From the NCBI RefSeq assembly GCF_030463565.1, contig NC_134643.1:74025721-74089720 (forward strand): 64,000 nt of DNA, read 5' to 3'. This document shows, one piece after another, positions 13,201-28,200 of this stretch (its first letter is position 1; each line of letters opens with the position of its first letter). Both the position numbers and the translations under genes were made by a program. The stretch is from Pelecanus crispus (lineage: Eukaryota; Chordata; Aves; Pelecaniformes; Pelecanidae). The notes under the pieces are model-generated. The model made no database searches, was not told where the DNA came from, and saw only the letters and a program-made list of their open reading frames with translations.

Positions 13201-16200
13201 TCTCTTGTTTCATGTCAAATCATGGATATTCAGCCTATGAAGTAGTACAAAGATGTTGCTTTCCTAAAAATTATACTCTTTGTTCATATTACCAAGTCCA
13301 TTTTAGTGTACAATTGTATTATTTTACTACTGAAGAAACAGTAGCTATATTTTAAGATCTCAGAATCACAGAATTCTGATGGTTGGAAGGGACCTCTTGA
13401 TCATCTAGCACAACCTCCCCTGCTCATCAAGCAGGCTCAGCTAGAGTAGGTTGTCCAGGACTCTGTCCAGTTGGGTTGTGAATATCCTCATAGATAGACC
13501 CTGCACCACAACCTCTCCAGGCAACCTGTGTCAGCGTTTGACCACTCTCACAGTAAAAGGGTTTACCTCTGCTCAGGTGGAATTTCAATTTCATAATCTG
13601 TGCCCATTTCCCTCTTGTCCTGTCACTGGCCGCCACTGAGAAGAGTTTGACTCCATCTTTACACTCTTCCATGAGGTATTTATACACATTGATAAGGTGC
13701 CCCCTGAGCTGCCCTTTCTCCAGACTGAATAGTCCCAGCTCTCTCAGCCTCTCTTCGCATGAAAGATGCTCCAATCCCTTAATCATCTTTGTGGCCCTTT
13801 GCTGGATTCAATCCAGTACGTCCGTGTCTCTCTTGTACCAGTGAGCCCAGCACTGAACGCAGCGCTCCAGCTAGACCTCACTAGTGCCGAGTAGAGAGGA
13901 AGGGTGTCCTCCCTCCATCTGTTGGCAACACTGCTAATGCAGTCCAGGATAGTGTTGGCCGCCTTTGCCATGAGGGTGCATTGCTGGCTCATGATCAGCT
14001 TATCCACTAGGACCCCCCAGGTCCTTCTCCACGGAATTCCATTTTAGCTGATCAGCCCTGGTGTGTACTGGTGCATGAGATTATTCCTCTCCAGATGGAG
14101 GACTGAGCATTTCCCTTTGTTGAACTTCATGAGATTCTTCTCTGCCCAATTTCCCAGCCTGTTGATGTCCCTCTGAATGACAGCACAACGTTCTGGTGTA
14201 TCAGCCACTCCTCATAGTTGGTATTACCTGCAAACTTGCTGAGGGTGCACTCTGTCCCAGTATGGAGGTCATTAATGAAGATGTTAAATAGTCTTGGCCA
14301 CAGTATCAGCCCCTGGGGTAGCCCTCTAGCAACTGGTGCCACTGATCACCACTCTCTGGACCTGGTAGTTCAACCAGTTTTCAGTCCACCTCACCGTCCA
14401 AATGCATACCGTTGGACAGGGTTTATGTGTAAAATGATTTACATGCTCTGATGTTTGATTGGGTTTTTGTAAGAAAAGGGGTTGCTGTATATTTCCATGT
14501 TGTAGTAGTAAATGAAAGCCAATTTAGTCAAGAGTTTACCAACACATATTATCTTCAGAAATTTACCGTGAAAGCTTGTGCAAGTTTCTTTTTGGTAGTA
14601 GGATAACTTTCTTAACAAGTTTATGTAATCACAGAGAACAGCAAGTTTTGTTTGACCCATGGTGTGCTGTTTAATTGTATGTAATGCCATTCTTCTGTCA
14701 CTTTTCTACTGATTTTTAAGTCCAGAGTCAGCTCTTTTTTTGGAAAGTGTTTACTGTGAACATACTGTTACCATACTATGACATAATTGCAATCAAGACG
14801 GAACAATAATTAGTAAATCCACTGATACAAAAAGGATCTACTTTGAAGTAGGAAAGAATTTAAAACATGAGAACCACACAATCATTTTGTGTGCCTCTCT
14901 ACTATGTCTGAAGAAGGACGAAAGATCATTCCTAGTGTGTCTCATTGCTGGCAGAATTTTACATGTGGCTGTGTAGAAACCTGTTGGTGTTTTTGAGTGA
15001 TGGTATAAATATGATGTTGCGTAACAGTCTCTTCAGAAAGTCTGTCTGAGGGTTTGTGATAATTCTTTATACTGAAGAAGTCTGGGTATTTTCACGTCAT
15101 ACAGTTGATTTTTATGGCTGGTGTCATTTGGGCCAGGGGTCTGCACCCTAATCCACTCCTGAGTCAGTGACCTTGTCAGTGAGGTGAGGAAGGCAGTTTC
15201 CCCTCTTCGTGTCTGCCTTTCCAGCTGTGAAATAGGAGCTGGCTGCTGTGGACAGTGCTTTCAGACTTCATTAGTGTTTGTTAAACCACTTTGAGGTCCT
15301 CAGAAGGATGGTGCTATAAAGTGTTTAGTTATTCTATTTATGAAAATGTTTGTTGGCAAAGTCTTTTTTAACTTTTTCTGAATAATATTTCCTAGCTAAC
15401 ACTTTACCCTTTCTTCTCCCTCCTTCAGCTCATTTCCCCCACCCCAAAAAGAGCAGAGCTTGAAATGAGAGGCTAAAAATCATGCTGACTTTTCTCAAAA
15501 AAACCCCTAAAACAACCCCAAAACCAAACCCACACTACCCCACAGTTTTTCATTATAGAATCCCTCTTCTTGATTGTCACAAAACCTATATACTACGAGA
15601 ATATTGATAATTCACATGTACCTTTCTTCTGGGAACAGATTAATATATTTATTAAATCTGATTCTACTAGGATGTCTGCACTGCAATGCTCTGGCTTATT
15701 TACACTGCAGTAGTGGTGGCAGTCTTTCATTCTCAGTTACGCAGTGTAAATTGGTTATAAGCATAAAAGAAAATGAGATTGCTTTAGGAATAAACTTTAT
15801 TTGGGAAAGAAATTTGCTCTAGATACATGAGTGGATAGTAGAAGATGAAGTTCAGCAGAGAGTTTCTTCAGAAAACAAAGGAGGTTGTACCTCAAGTATT
15901 ACCTTTCTCTTTTCCTTTTTAAAAAGAAAAAGTATACATTTTTTTTGGTTAACTGTAGTTTGTAGTCTCTAGCATGCTAAAATAATGGGCTCTCATTTCA
16001 TTGATTCTTGAATCATGTTAACCTCAGGCTTCTTGAGTTACGATCTTTGTTTGCAGTGTCAAGTCTGTGATGAGAAGTCAAAGATACCTAAAATATCTTA
16101 GCCAAGAAAATTAACTACTAGCATACCAACACAGTTATGTAGTACCTGGTTTACTTTGTGAATCATTACTATTAACAGTGAAAATTCTTACTTGATCACT

Positions 16201-19200
16201 TTGATTAATACAGGATAGTACTGGAATGAAGTTGTGGAAGAAACGGTGGTTTGTGCTGTCAGATCTGTGTCTCTTCTATTACAGAGGTAAGTTCCGCTCA
16301 GGAAAGCTTTGTTTGCTAATTTTACTGGAAGCAGATAAATTTTGGCACTCCACTCAAGTGTAAGGAAAATGTAAGCTGTCAATATCCAGGCCTGCTACTT
16401 TTATCTTCTGCCTCCCGCCCCTCTTCTTTCTTAATTACCAATTTCACATAATAGCTTCCTGCCTGTCAGGTACGCTCAAAGAGCAAACCCATTCACAGCC
16501 ACCTCTTTATTAAATTCTGGATTGTAGTTTTCTCACTGCTTCTGTTGTTAGGAGCTAAATATGCCAGGTTAAATCTGATTTTTCATGCAAATGAAGTAAC
16601 TGAAATGGGATAGGAAAGGGATAGTGCAGGGGAGCTGAAACTCTGCCTTTGGAATGATAAAGAGGATATACATGCCTTTTGGGAATCTAATCAGTGTTCA
16701 TGAATACTTATAAAGTGAAACATTGTCCAATTCCATATGAGTAGAAGTCTCTGCTGTATTTGGAACAAAGAAATCTGTTAGTACCCTTATGTAGCTACAT
16801 GAGACTTATTTTACATGGGAAAAATTAGCTGCTTATAATTCTAGTCTGGAGATATGTATGTTAGAAAACTGATTCCTTCACCATTACAGATTATTAACTG
16901 TAGTGCTCCTGAGGGGATAAACAAGTGGGATTTGTGCATATGAAAACATATCCAATCCTGAAATAAGGTGTACGACCATAATAGTTTAAAAGAGGCTAAG
17001 AGCAAAGAATATTGTAAAGCATGGCAAGATAGAGGAAAATTAACAGTTAAGGCCATGTGCAGCCTTGTGAAGGGTAAGAAAAGGTTTTGGTTTAGGATAA
17101 GACTTTAGAATTGATAGAAATGGTGTTGATGCTGGTGATGCTGAAAGCAGTGACTGATGAATTTAAAATGGTGTTCTGGTAAAGTGCAGCATGGTTCTAG
17201 TCTAATAAAGACAAATCAGGTTATGAAACACTAAAGCTTTGTCTTTGTAACTGTTTTAGTTAACAAATTCTGAATTATTGAAATATAATAATTAGGCTTT
17301 GTTTCTTTACCCAAAGAAGTATATGTAGTTGGATAAACCACTGCTGAGTCAAAATTAGGCTTTAATTTCAGTCATGGAGGCATCAATTGTGATACAATTA
17401 CACTGTGTTTAGTTAAGTGGTCATTATATACTCTGTGCTTTCTTATAGGGTTTTCTTATTTTAAACAAGTCTTCAGGCTCTCTCTTCCAAAGGTTCTAAA
17501 GAAAAGTGCTGCTTTGTAGCTGCCTTAAGACCAGATGTAATTGACTTAAAGTACTGCATATGAAGTATCTCAAAATAAAACAAAAAAGCAATAAGCAAAA
17601 CCAACAACAAATAAAATAAATCCAAACAGCTCTATAATCTTACTTTCTCATTTCTACATGTTAGTGTGCCTAATAAACTGAAATACAAGCAGAAGTCTAA
17701 ATTGTTTACATGATAAACTTAGCTTTTAGCTATTGTTCACTTAGTAGAAAGCAGTTAAAACTGATAAACTGTAATTAAGCATGTATAGTGATAGTCTTAA
17801 AGGTATTAGAAATGGCTACTACAATATAAAAAACTTGCACTCTAAACCCTGTGCTTTTATTAATTCTGCCTTGGATATTGAAAAAATTGAAAGGGGGGAA
17901 CCAGGCACTTACTTCCAGATCGCAAACAGTGTTTCTGGTTATGTGACTGTGGTTGTTGGGGTTTTTTTTTGGTTTTGTTTTTTGGTTTTGTTAGTAAATC
18001 TTACTGAATGTTTACAGTTGTTTTACAATGGTGGCAGCTAATGCTTAAATCTAATTTATAGATTAAAAGAAAAATTATTTCCTTATATTTTTTCAGAGCT
18101 TAGAGAATACTCTTTCTGTTTCATGGAAGGATGAAAGACTGCCCTCTTTCATATTGGAAGGTTATTGTTCCAAAAAAATAAAAGATCTTAGAGCTGGACA
18201 GAAGATCTGCTATTTTTAATCTTGTATTATTCATACACAGCATACAAGTAAAGATGGGTATGGGACAGTGTAATGCGTAGATAAAAGCTAGTTTGATGGG
18301 AAACAGATTTTTAAAATCTGGAAATGGAATGTAGCAGTATGTCTTTACAAAGACCAAAGTCCTCCAGCCACGCAGCTGTTCAGTGGAGCAAAAATGCTTA
18401 ATGCTTTTACATGGTATTAGTGGGTGTGAGTTAGTCATAAATCAGAGTATAATCTGACAGGAGGGACTTTCTCCCCAAAACAGCAGTCCAAATAAAGTAA
18501 ACCCTAACATTTGCCATCCATTCTGGGACAGGGGAAAAAAGGCAGAATTTTGTGTGTGTGTGGCTAGCAAGGAGTAAATATTTGAGAGGGGGAGATGGGA
18601 TGGTTTCAGGCATACTTGTGAGTACAGTCGAGTACCTGAAAATAAATCTACTCTCTTCATTTCACTTCTACCTTCTAATCGGAATAATTTTAGCTCTGTT
18701 CTCAATTAAATAATTATCCAAGAAAGTGTAACTTTTACATCTAGCATGTTATGTAATGCTAATACGGCTGGGCAGAGCTTTTCCCATATGAATAACTCAA
18801 AGGAAAATTGTGGCTTTTCAGAATTTAGTGAGTAAACAAGAACCAGGAAAAGATTTTTAAATCTGGGTAGAAGAGGTAGTCCTTTTGTGCTGTTTACATG
18901 TATTTTAACTGTAACTATAACTTTTCCATGCTTGAAACTTTGGAATATCTATGTTTTCATCTTAATCTCATAGAAACATAGTCATTTGTTGTGGGCAGCA
19001 TCTTCAACTAAGAGAAGTGTTATGGGGGACAATCTCCTAAGATAGTGGTTGTGAATAGAAGTTCTGTATCTGAAATACAATTAAGATTGACTTTGGGAAT
19101 TGCATCTGATTATTCCTTTATTAAAGTGTAATTGGATTTAAGAGCTGGTGGTTCCTTCCAATTAAAATGTCAATTTATTATTGTAAAGTATTGTTCTAAA

Positions 19201-22200
19201 ATTTTACAAAAAACCAGTGTTCTTAAAAAAGGGTGTTTGGTGGTGGTATATTTTTTACAAATAGTCTGAAATATGCATTCTTACGAATAGAATGTGAGTG
19301 TAAACAGTTCATGGGAATTATTACAATCTCGTAGCTTAATATGCCCTATATCAGAAGAGGAATGTGCAAATTTTCTCAAAGACCAACAACCATAAACAGT
19401 ATTTTAAAAAATACTTCTGTTCTCATGGGTATTCACAGTTTTTACTGAGCAGGCAATAGATAGCAGGTATTGTTCTTGTCACTGAATTAGAGGCTTGACT
19501 TCCATCTACTTTTCAGTTTTGAAATCATATGCAGGTAAGCACTGATCCCCAGAAAAACTCTAGGTGAAGCTGTTTGTGGTGTTTTCCATAAGGTAGCTCA
19601 TGTACTTTAACTTAGAGAGCTGGCACTCTCAGGAGGGTTTTTTGTGCTTGTCCATCTTGGGAAAAAGTTGAAGGTGGTCATATTCAAATGACCTGGATTT
19701 CACAGTGCTTAGCAGGTTTTTTGGGGTGCATGCTTGTGTGATGTGGGTTCTGTCGTATGTGTTGCAGAGAGGGACTGCACAATTGCTTTTGTGGACTGCA
19801 CACTAATGAGACCATATACAGGTACCTACCTAACAAATCAGTCTGGCTTTCTGATTCTCTAATGCATTTTCTTCCGAGGTAAACTTCTTGTTACTGATCT
19901 TGTGGTGTTAAGTACAGAGTTTCACTGAAGGGTCTGAATGTAAGTATTATGTGTCAAAACGCTTTGTTTCTCTAATCAAAGACTATACATTCACAGATGA
20001 GAAAGAAGAAGGAATACTGGGTAGCATACTTCTACCTAGTTTTCAGATATCTGTGCTTTCTCCTGAGGACCATATTAACCGCAAATATGCCTTTAAGGTA
20101 AGGGAATTAAATTTTCAGTTTAATTTTATCTCTGAAAGCACAATAGCCTAGCGAACAGAACTCGTTTTACTGAGTTGTTATGCAAAACAGGATTGACAAA
20201 CAGCTTCTGAGACTGATTTTTGCATAATACGGTAGCAGAGGATTCAAGTATTTAGCCTGATGTAAATATAGATATAATTACTAGAATGAGAAAATGGATT
20301 AATATCACTTATTAGTCTTTAATTTTTAGTTCATGGATCTTAAATACTGTGTGGTGTTTTAGAATTGTAGACTGTATCTGCAGCTAGACTTATCCCACTA
20401 ATGAAAGTTCTTTAGTCATTTAGATACAAAGTATCTTTACATATAAATAAAAACAAGGTTTTGTCATCACTTAAATCACAATATTATGTGAATCATTGTT
20501 AGGGGTGTTTCTCAGCTAATCTTTTTTATCATGATATAAATCACTCTACTAAATATTTTCTCTTGACTTTTTTGTTTATTTGTTTTATGAGCTCCTTTTG
20601 GCTCTTCATTTGGCCTCCTAAGCCACACATCATTTATTTACTATGGTAAGTACAAATTAAAACTTACTGTATCATTCAGACTGCAAAAATCTATGCCAAA
20701 ATCTTATTTGTAATAATTATATTACTTTACATTAATGGATAGTCAAGATAGTTTTTAATAGATTGAAGAAATTTAAGGGCTTTTTATTGAGTGTATTAAT
20801 GAAGAAGCAGCTATGATTGAAAATTATCAGCAATTATTTTGAAAATATGAATGCAGTGACAGAGAAACATTGAAGTATTCCTTCCGATATTTTTTCTGTT
20901 AATATTATTTGCAGAAATCTTATTATAGAAAACATTAGAGTGAGTATACAGTAACATTATTTGCCTCTCTTCTTTTACAGAATCTTACATTTTTATTGCA
21001 ATGACCATGTCATTTCCAATCAGGCAGCTCATCCAAACATGAGGACCTATTATTTCTGCACAGATACAGGGAAGGAAATGGAGTTGTGGATGAAAGCCAT
21101 GACAGATGCAGCACTTGTGCAGACAGAGCCTGTGAAAAGGTAATGTGGATTTTCAAAACAGTGGCACAGTGTATTTCTTCCTCATATTTAGTTTGGTTTA
21201 CTAAATGAAAGGGCATACCTTAAAATAGATTGTAAATTGGCTGAAGTAACTTCTCCTTATATTGAAGAACCCTTACTAATTTAGCAATGTTTAATAAAAT
21301 TTTGAAGTAGTAAAAATAATGTAAGTTCCGTTCTGAATGCAGATGCCTTGTGAGTAAAAGGCTAGGAAACAAAAACCTGACTAGTTCCTTTAGCCAGCAG
21401 CATCAAAAGAATTGCAATGGCAAGTACTGTGTGCAGGCATGTTTGACTTCCCTGCCCTCCTGACTGAACAGCAATAGCAGCTCAGCTGGTGGTAGTCTTT
21501 GGCTTATACTCTCAAATTTGCAACCGTAGTTTCTGGCTAAATGAAACAGTTGCACCTATGGGCAATCTGTGGGGAGCCATTCTTGTTCATCATTAAGCTG
21601 TCATCAAATTTATGCTTACCTGATCGGGAGCCTTATCCTTTATGTATCCATGTGTTGACAATGAGAAGCAAGTTACCACTGGAAGCCTTGTGTTCTCAGA
21701 AAATTAATATTGTCTGTTGCTGTCTATGCAGTAAGAGTCGTTTCTCTCTGAGTGTTGTCCTTTGCGTTGGCTCCGTGTCATCTATGATGGAAACCCTTAT
21801 CAATGGTAAACTTGAAAGCTCTTTGTTCTTGATGGCACAGAAATTACTGCTGATGGCTGCTGTCACTTGATCTACTTCTGCACTCCATTAGTTCCTGCTG
21901 CACTGGAGCTAAACGAATGGCAGCAATGCTGAGAAATTTTAAGGGTAAAAAAAAAAAAAAGAAAGGTAAAAAATTCCATAGACACAGGCACCAAAGAAGG
22001 AAAAGGTACAATTTTTGTGCAAGAGTGAGCACATGGAACTTTTCAAAACACAAGCAGTCTTTCTGAATTTTGCATCACCAGTGCAAGTCATTCCTCTTAA
22101 CTCGTTCCTAACATTTCTATAGCCCATGTTCCAGTATGATGCTGACAGAAGCATAACATGGAGTGCAGAATGATTAGACACTTTTAGACTTATATGTTTT

Positions 22201-25200
22201 AAAGTTTTGTGAGCTTCTCAGTCAAACGTAGTGACACTTTCACTTACCCCAATCTATGGAATATTCAGAAGCATAACTGTAAACTCAGAACTCTTTCAAA
22301 TTTGTTCCTGTGCAACTGTTTAGTCACTAATCTTAAAAAAAAAGGTTGAAATCTTAGCTTTTGTTTCTAATATCCTTTAAATACATAGATAATGTATGAA
22401 GTATTTCATTCTTTGCATTGGACAGCATAGTGAAATAGCGTCATAGAAAAATCCATTGTTCTCTGTACAATGGAATAACACATGTGCTTCAAGCTCTCAG
22501 CTGTCATGTTTCTTTTTCCCAAAATTACTGAAAATAAAAGGTTTCAGCTTGTAGGAAGGAGGAGTAGTAGGTGGTCCAATCACCACAATGAAATTTGATC
22601 TGCTTATGTATTATTTCATATTCTATATGAAGACGTTACATTCGTTGTCTCCTGTAACCCTCCTCTTGTTTGGGAACAACAGATGATATGGGAAAGGGAT
22701 AAGCAGAGTGAGATAGAGCATAAGCAAGTAGGTACTTAATAGCACTTTCACCTTTTAATTTCTTCATTCAGAGCTTTTGAGAGATTGTATTTAAAAGAAT
22801 GGTGTTACCTTGACAAAAAAATGATCTCATTTAGCTTACTGAATAATAAACTCAATCTGAAAAATCAGTTTTGGTTCGCATTGTGTATTGCAGATAGCTG
22901 TGGTAGCGTACAGATGGAGAAAAGATTAAACCAAATCAGACCCTCTTACCTTCAAACAAAAATCAAGTACTGATTGTATAAGCACTTTGTAGGGGGAATA
23001 ATACTGAAGTGGGCCATTTTGAATCTCTTTGAACCAGTGAAATGACCTTCATTTGGTGTTTGCAATACTGTGAAGATTGAACGTTTGAAGAGGACATATT
23101 TGTAGTAGAAAAAATTTAATGTGAAAAAAGTACATCTCCATCTGACAGATAATAAGTGTCTTCTTCATAGTCTCTCCCGTAATAGTCAATGCTCTATAGA
23201 AGATATTTGGTATACCTAATTATATAGACAGGTGTTACATTATTACTTGTGACATTTCTTTTAACATAAGAAGCAATCCAAAATGATAATGTAAATATCT
23301 GCTTTTTTGTGCAGTTCACTAATATACATGTACAGTCATGTTTGCTGCCTCAGAGCCTAGCAAGATCTGTAGTTAGCTCACCCTGGTGCCCGGCACAGCT
23401 TTGCAGGCTAGTTGTCCTTCCTAGGCTGCAGTGCCATGGCTGCTCTAACAAGACCAATGTGCGGTCCGCTGCCGTGAAGGGTGTTCTAGCCTCCCAAAAT
23501 GCTTGGCCATGCATTCCTACCCACTTCTTTGAGCTGCAGTGCCTACTCCAGCACTGCCTATTTCAGGTGTTTGGCAGCATATTGGCAAACGGTGGGGATT
23601 TCCAATACGGCTGAGCTCATCTAACACTTTTCATCCAGCTATACGTGCTCCTGCAATCTGCCTTGCATTGCTTCGGGTGCTTATCTTACTCCTTGGTCAA
23701 TCAGTGTAGCACACTAAACGAGTAGAAAAGCACTCAGCAGCAAAATCACTGGTTTTCTGCCTGGATGTCATGGGCAGAATGGGCTTGCCAACAGCCAAAA
23801 CAAGTGTCAGAAAAGCAACAAGAAAAGAGACTTATGTAACACCATCTTGTTGTTTTAATTCAGGCAAGAAACCCTAGAATAAAACAGAAGTAGATGTGAC
23901 CTCTTTGAAAAGTTTGTTAGTAGTCTTGAAATAATTACTTGAGAGAAAATACATTTCAAGACCAGTGAAGTCTTGAAGACTTTTGTGTGTGTTAGCTATA
24001 GTAAGGAAGAAAATCCTTCAGACATCTGTTTTCTAAAGAATCCATCTTTTGGCTATCAAAACAGTTCTTAAAATGAACCATGTAGCAGGATATGATCATA
24101 TCCAGAAGAAATACTGTTTCTTCCCTGTAAAAATCTGTTAAGTATTAAAGTGTTGTATTACCTCATCTCAAAGTAACCTAAAGTTTGGCATGCACATAGC
24201 TCTAAGCATAAATGATTTTGGTTCAGTCAAATTCAGCCAGTGCCTTTGTTTCCTGATTCTGTTTTTTCGAGAGGTTCTAACATTGTACTGAATACAGTTT
24301 TCTAACAGACTACTTACAATACAATAGCTAGAATTATTAAGAACTTACTTCCTTAAATATTTATGCAACCTGATGTTGAGCCACTCTTAACTGCTTGTTA
24401 ATATATACCCAATGAGAAGTGAGAGTTTTTACAGTATAGTTCTTTAAATCTAGAAGTCAGGTACTTCACTGCTTACTATACTCTGGAAATCCAAACCCAA
24501 CAGTCTGTTAAATTGAATGTTTCAGCTTTAAATAATTTCAGAGCTACAATCTGCATCTTTATTTTTCTGAGGATGTGAGTTCTTTGGAGAGAAAAAAGAT
24601 AAAAGGAATATTTAAACATTAAGTTGTGGGGATTTTGCCCAGTTTTCCATAAAATATTCTTACTTTCCACATGTAGTTAGCCACATAATACAGAAATGAG
24701 GTACTGAAGTGAGCAAATAAAAATGTAACCATTTCTTTTAGAACTGATCTGCAGTCAGAGCAGAAAAACTCCCTTCTGATGTATAACTGCAGGGAAGGAC
24801 AAATATTATTTGGTCCTATTGACTTAACTGTAATTACTCCTTTCTAAACATTTTTGTTTTAATTTTACCTAGATAGTAAATTCAAGTTTAATAATGTACT
24901 GAGAGACATATCAAAATAATTAAACACAAATACTTCAGTCAGTGAGGAACTACTTATGCTTATGACTTAAAATATGATCTCAAACAACCTTGCTGGATTA
25001 GCAAAACATCTTGCTTATTCCATGTTGTATCACTGCAGACCACAGTTAAGTTGTATCTATGAGTACTGATTGCTTTCTTGTGTTTGTAGATGCTAATGCC
25101 CGCCAACATACTGATATATCATTTTTACCCTAAATGCTGATTTCTCTACTCTCTCATAGAATCATAGAATCGTTTAGGTTGGAAAAGACCTTTAAGATCA

Positions 25201-28200
25201 TCCAGTCCAACCATTAACCTAACATTACCAAGTCCACCACTAAACCAATTAAAGGTAGAGTAGGAATTTTCTGTTTCCTGGCTGGGTGGCTGGATTATTT
25301 ATAATGAAAGTAAAAACAAGGAATCATTAGGGTTGGAAAGGATCTCTAAGATCATCAGTCCAACCATCAACCCAACACCACCATGTCCACTAAACCATGT
25401 CCCAAAGTGCCACGTCTACCCGTTTTTTGAACACTTCCAGGGATGGTGACCCCACCACCTCTCTGGGCAGCCTGTTCCAATGCTTGACTACCCTTTCCAT
25501 AAAGAAATTTTTCCTAATTTCCAACCTAAACCCCGCCTGGCGCAGCTTGAGCCCATTTCCTCTCATCCTATCGCTAACTACTTGGGAGAAGAGACCAACA
25601 CCCACCTCACTACAACCTCCTTTCAGGTAGTTGTAGAGAGCGATAAGGTCTCCCCTCAGCCACCTCTTCTCCAGACTAAACAACCCCAGTTCCCTCAGAT
25701 GCTCCTCATAAGGCCTGTGCTCCAGACCCTTCACCAGCTTCATGTTTGAGAGCAACATTTTTCTATCCTTTCCCTGTTAGCTGTGTGTGCCAGAGCCTTT
25801 GTTTCTGCTGAGTGATGCAGCATGTACTAAGAAGAGTGGTGGGGTTTTTTTCCCTCCTAGCGTAGTTACTCTCCCTGAACAGCATAAGCTAACCTGCCAA
25901 AAAAGCACTTGTTGGCATGATGACGTCCACAGTGGGGGTTTACCAATGTCACTGTATTTGGAAAAGAAGGCTTTTTCTTTCCAAATGCCTCTGCCTGGCT
26001 TTGTTAAATCAGTCTTCATGTCTGTCTGGTACTTGATTACATACCCTCCCCACCCCCTTCAGAATTATTTACTTACATAAAACAGTGGAAAATAGTACTT
26101 TTCCTGTATTACTGTTCCATACATATTATTCCTGTTTTGTTGTCGAAACGTATAAATTGCATTCAGTATATGCTGAAACACGTATGTTCAATGCTTGTTC
26201 TCTTTTGTCTTCTCCCTCTCCCGCCTTCAACATAACCTGCAAGTCTTGTTGAATATGTCTTTGAGAGCCAGGTATAAATACAGAGCCAAATATAAATACA
26301 GATTTATGTTTCTTACTTTTACCTATTAGTTTCTGATAATTCTTTCCCATTTGGATCCTTTGCTGTGGAAAAAGATCTCTTGCTCACACCGAGTTGATTA
26401 ATTTGATGCACACAGTTAAAGGGGAGCCCAGAAGTCTATTTGAATGTCAGTCATTCAGCCTCTATACCATCCCAAAGAACGTCAAATATAAATGCTTGGC
26501 TCTGTTGTGTATAACCATAGTAACAAGTGATACAGCATAGAGATTGCATGGAAAAACAATTCAGTGACTTTGGGGTTTGTTGGTTTTTAATTAAGATCTA
26601 CAGTGGAAAGTACTATGATACTGTGAATCAAACACTGTGCCAAGTCTTGACTTTGCCACCTATCTGATGAATGTCCTCAGAGATGCCACTCTCCCTCCGC
26701 ACCATAGATTTTTCCATCTGTAAAATGGCAACTGCTTCTGTGCTGTAAAGCACCTTGAGAAAGATTGGTATTAAGTGCTATATAAGGGGGTAGGTGGTAC
26801 TGTTAAGGCATGTTGCAGATATTAATGCCCATGTGTAGGATTATTTGCAAGGTAGTGCTTATATTTATTTGTAAACTCTTGAGTGCTGGCTGAAAACTGA
26901 AACTTTAACACCCTTTTTTGACTTGATAATTGTGGGACATGGAGTTTTTCATTCAGTCTCCTGTTTGGGGAATTGCTTTAGTTTGTGGTAGAACACTGGG
27001 TAGTACAGTTTTCAGGAGGGAGGGAGGAGATGAACCAGTTTTTTTCCATAACCTTGAGAAGGAACCTAGGCAGAAATGTTTGGTCTTGGGAACAGTTTAA
27101 AGTCTTGGCGGGGGGGGGGAGGGGGGGAGAGAAAACACCTCACTTTTAAATTGCAGCAGGAGATTAGCATAGCATTTCTTTGCTGATACTTGGAAATTAT
27201 AGAAAAGATGACGTAGGTATAGCAGTTCCACCACATGTGTCCTCCCCCACAAAAGTCTACATAAAACCTGGTTCTACGTTGAGATGTTTTTTCTCTATAA
27301 GTTATGGTTGGCAGAAATATTACCCTCTCCTTTCTGCTAGCAGAAAACATCAGATGTATCTAACATCTGCATTTACTACTCATGTAAAAAAAACCCACTG
27401 TGTTTAAAAATAATGCTGAAGCATACAGCCAGAGAGATATTCATGTTAGATATTTTGTATGAATGTTTTCATTTGCAATATGTTTGATGTGTGTATGCTT
27501 TTACATCGGCAGCTCAGGAATAATCACTGAAAGAAAAGGACTATTTTGACCTACTTATATTAATAGAGTGAATTTTGGAGGACTTTCATAACATTATGAA
27601 GTATCAAGTAGAGATTGGGATCATCACAGCTATGTCAGGAAGAGGCATGGGGAAAAAAACCCACACCCCTTGTTAACATGTAAAGTGCATGAGCATTTTA
27701 TTCTACTTCACGTACAGTATGCAGAGGATGTTGATGTCTTGCTGTTTCTGACTGATATGTTTGGAATGGTGTACTCGTCAAGGCAGGAGTTTCTTGATTC
27801 CTTTCACGTCATGGAAAATTCATAGCAAGAGTAGGGTGGTAATGAGAGGCGCATTTAAAATTAAGTGTCCAATGTTATTAGCAGTGGGTAGTATTTTATA
27901 AGGACCTTACAGTTTTCAGTCCTTCATGTATGTGCTGAGGCTCTGTCCCAAAGAGTTGTTGGCCTGGTGGGAATTCATGGCTTAAATAATCTGCTGGGGA
28001 AGTGTAGACTTGTTGGACATTTAAGCCTCATGTTAAAGACAGGGAGAGCAAAAATGCTTACAGCTATGTTAGTCTAGTAGTTACTCTACTTGGAACTAGA
28101 GCATTTTTCAGAGGAACAGTCATACTTGTGCTCTTGGTCAGTTGTGTATGTGATGGCCTTTTTACACACAGATTAGGCATTTGAACTGGACACCGTTATA

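Larger units (their letters stand above)
11755..16213 (+). other. PLEKHA5: PLEKHA5 intron, 4.5 kb
   Basis: Phase-0 intron between the first two PH exons. It contains an old, 5'-longer CR1 copy (13361-14410), a possible MIR-like relic (15130-15345) and an A/C-rich tract (15497-15543). Confidence 0.85.

Noticed and set aside
17120..17165. TGATGA/CTGA boxes suggesting a C/D snoRNA
   Set aside because: Boxes are not spaced as C-D'-C'-D, and no terminal stem flanks them.
20981..21023. Alternative acceptor 43 nt upstream of the last PH exon
   Set aside because: It would insert residues into the PH fold that do not match any PLEKHA5 and would change the phase relative to the preceding exon.
21541..21870. 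110-codon plus-strand open frame after the last PH exon
   Set aside because: Cys/Leu-rich without known motif, no acceptor in frame and no match to PLEKHA5; the next true exon is at 29396.
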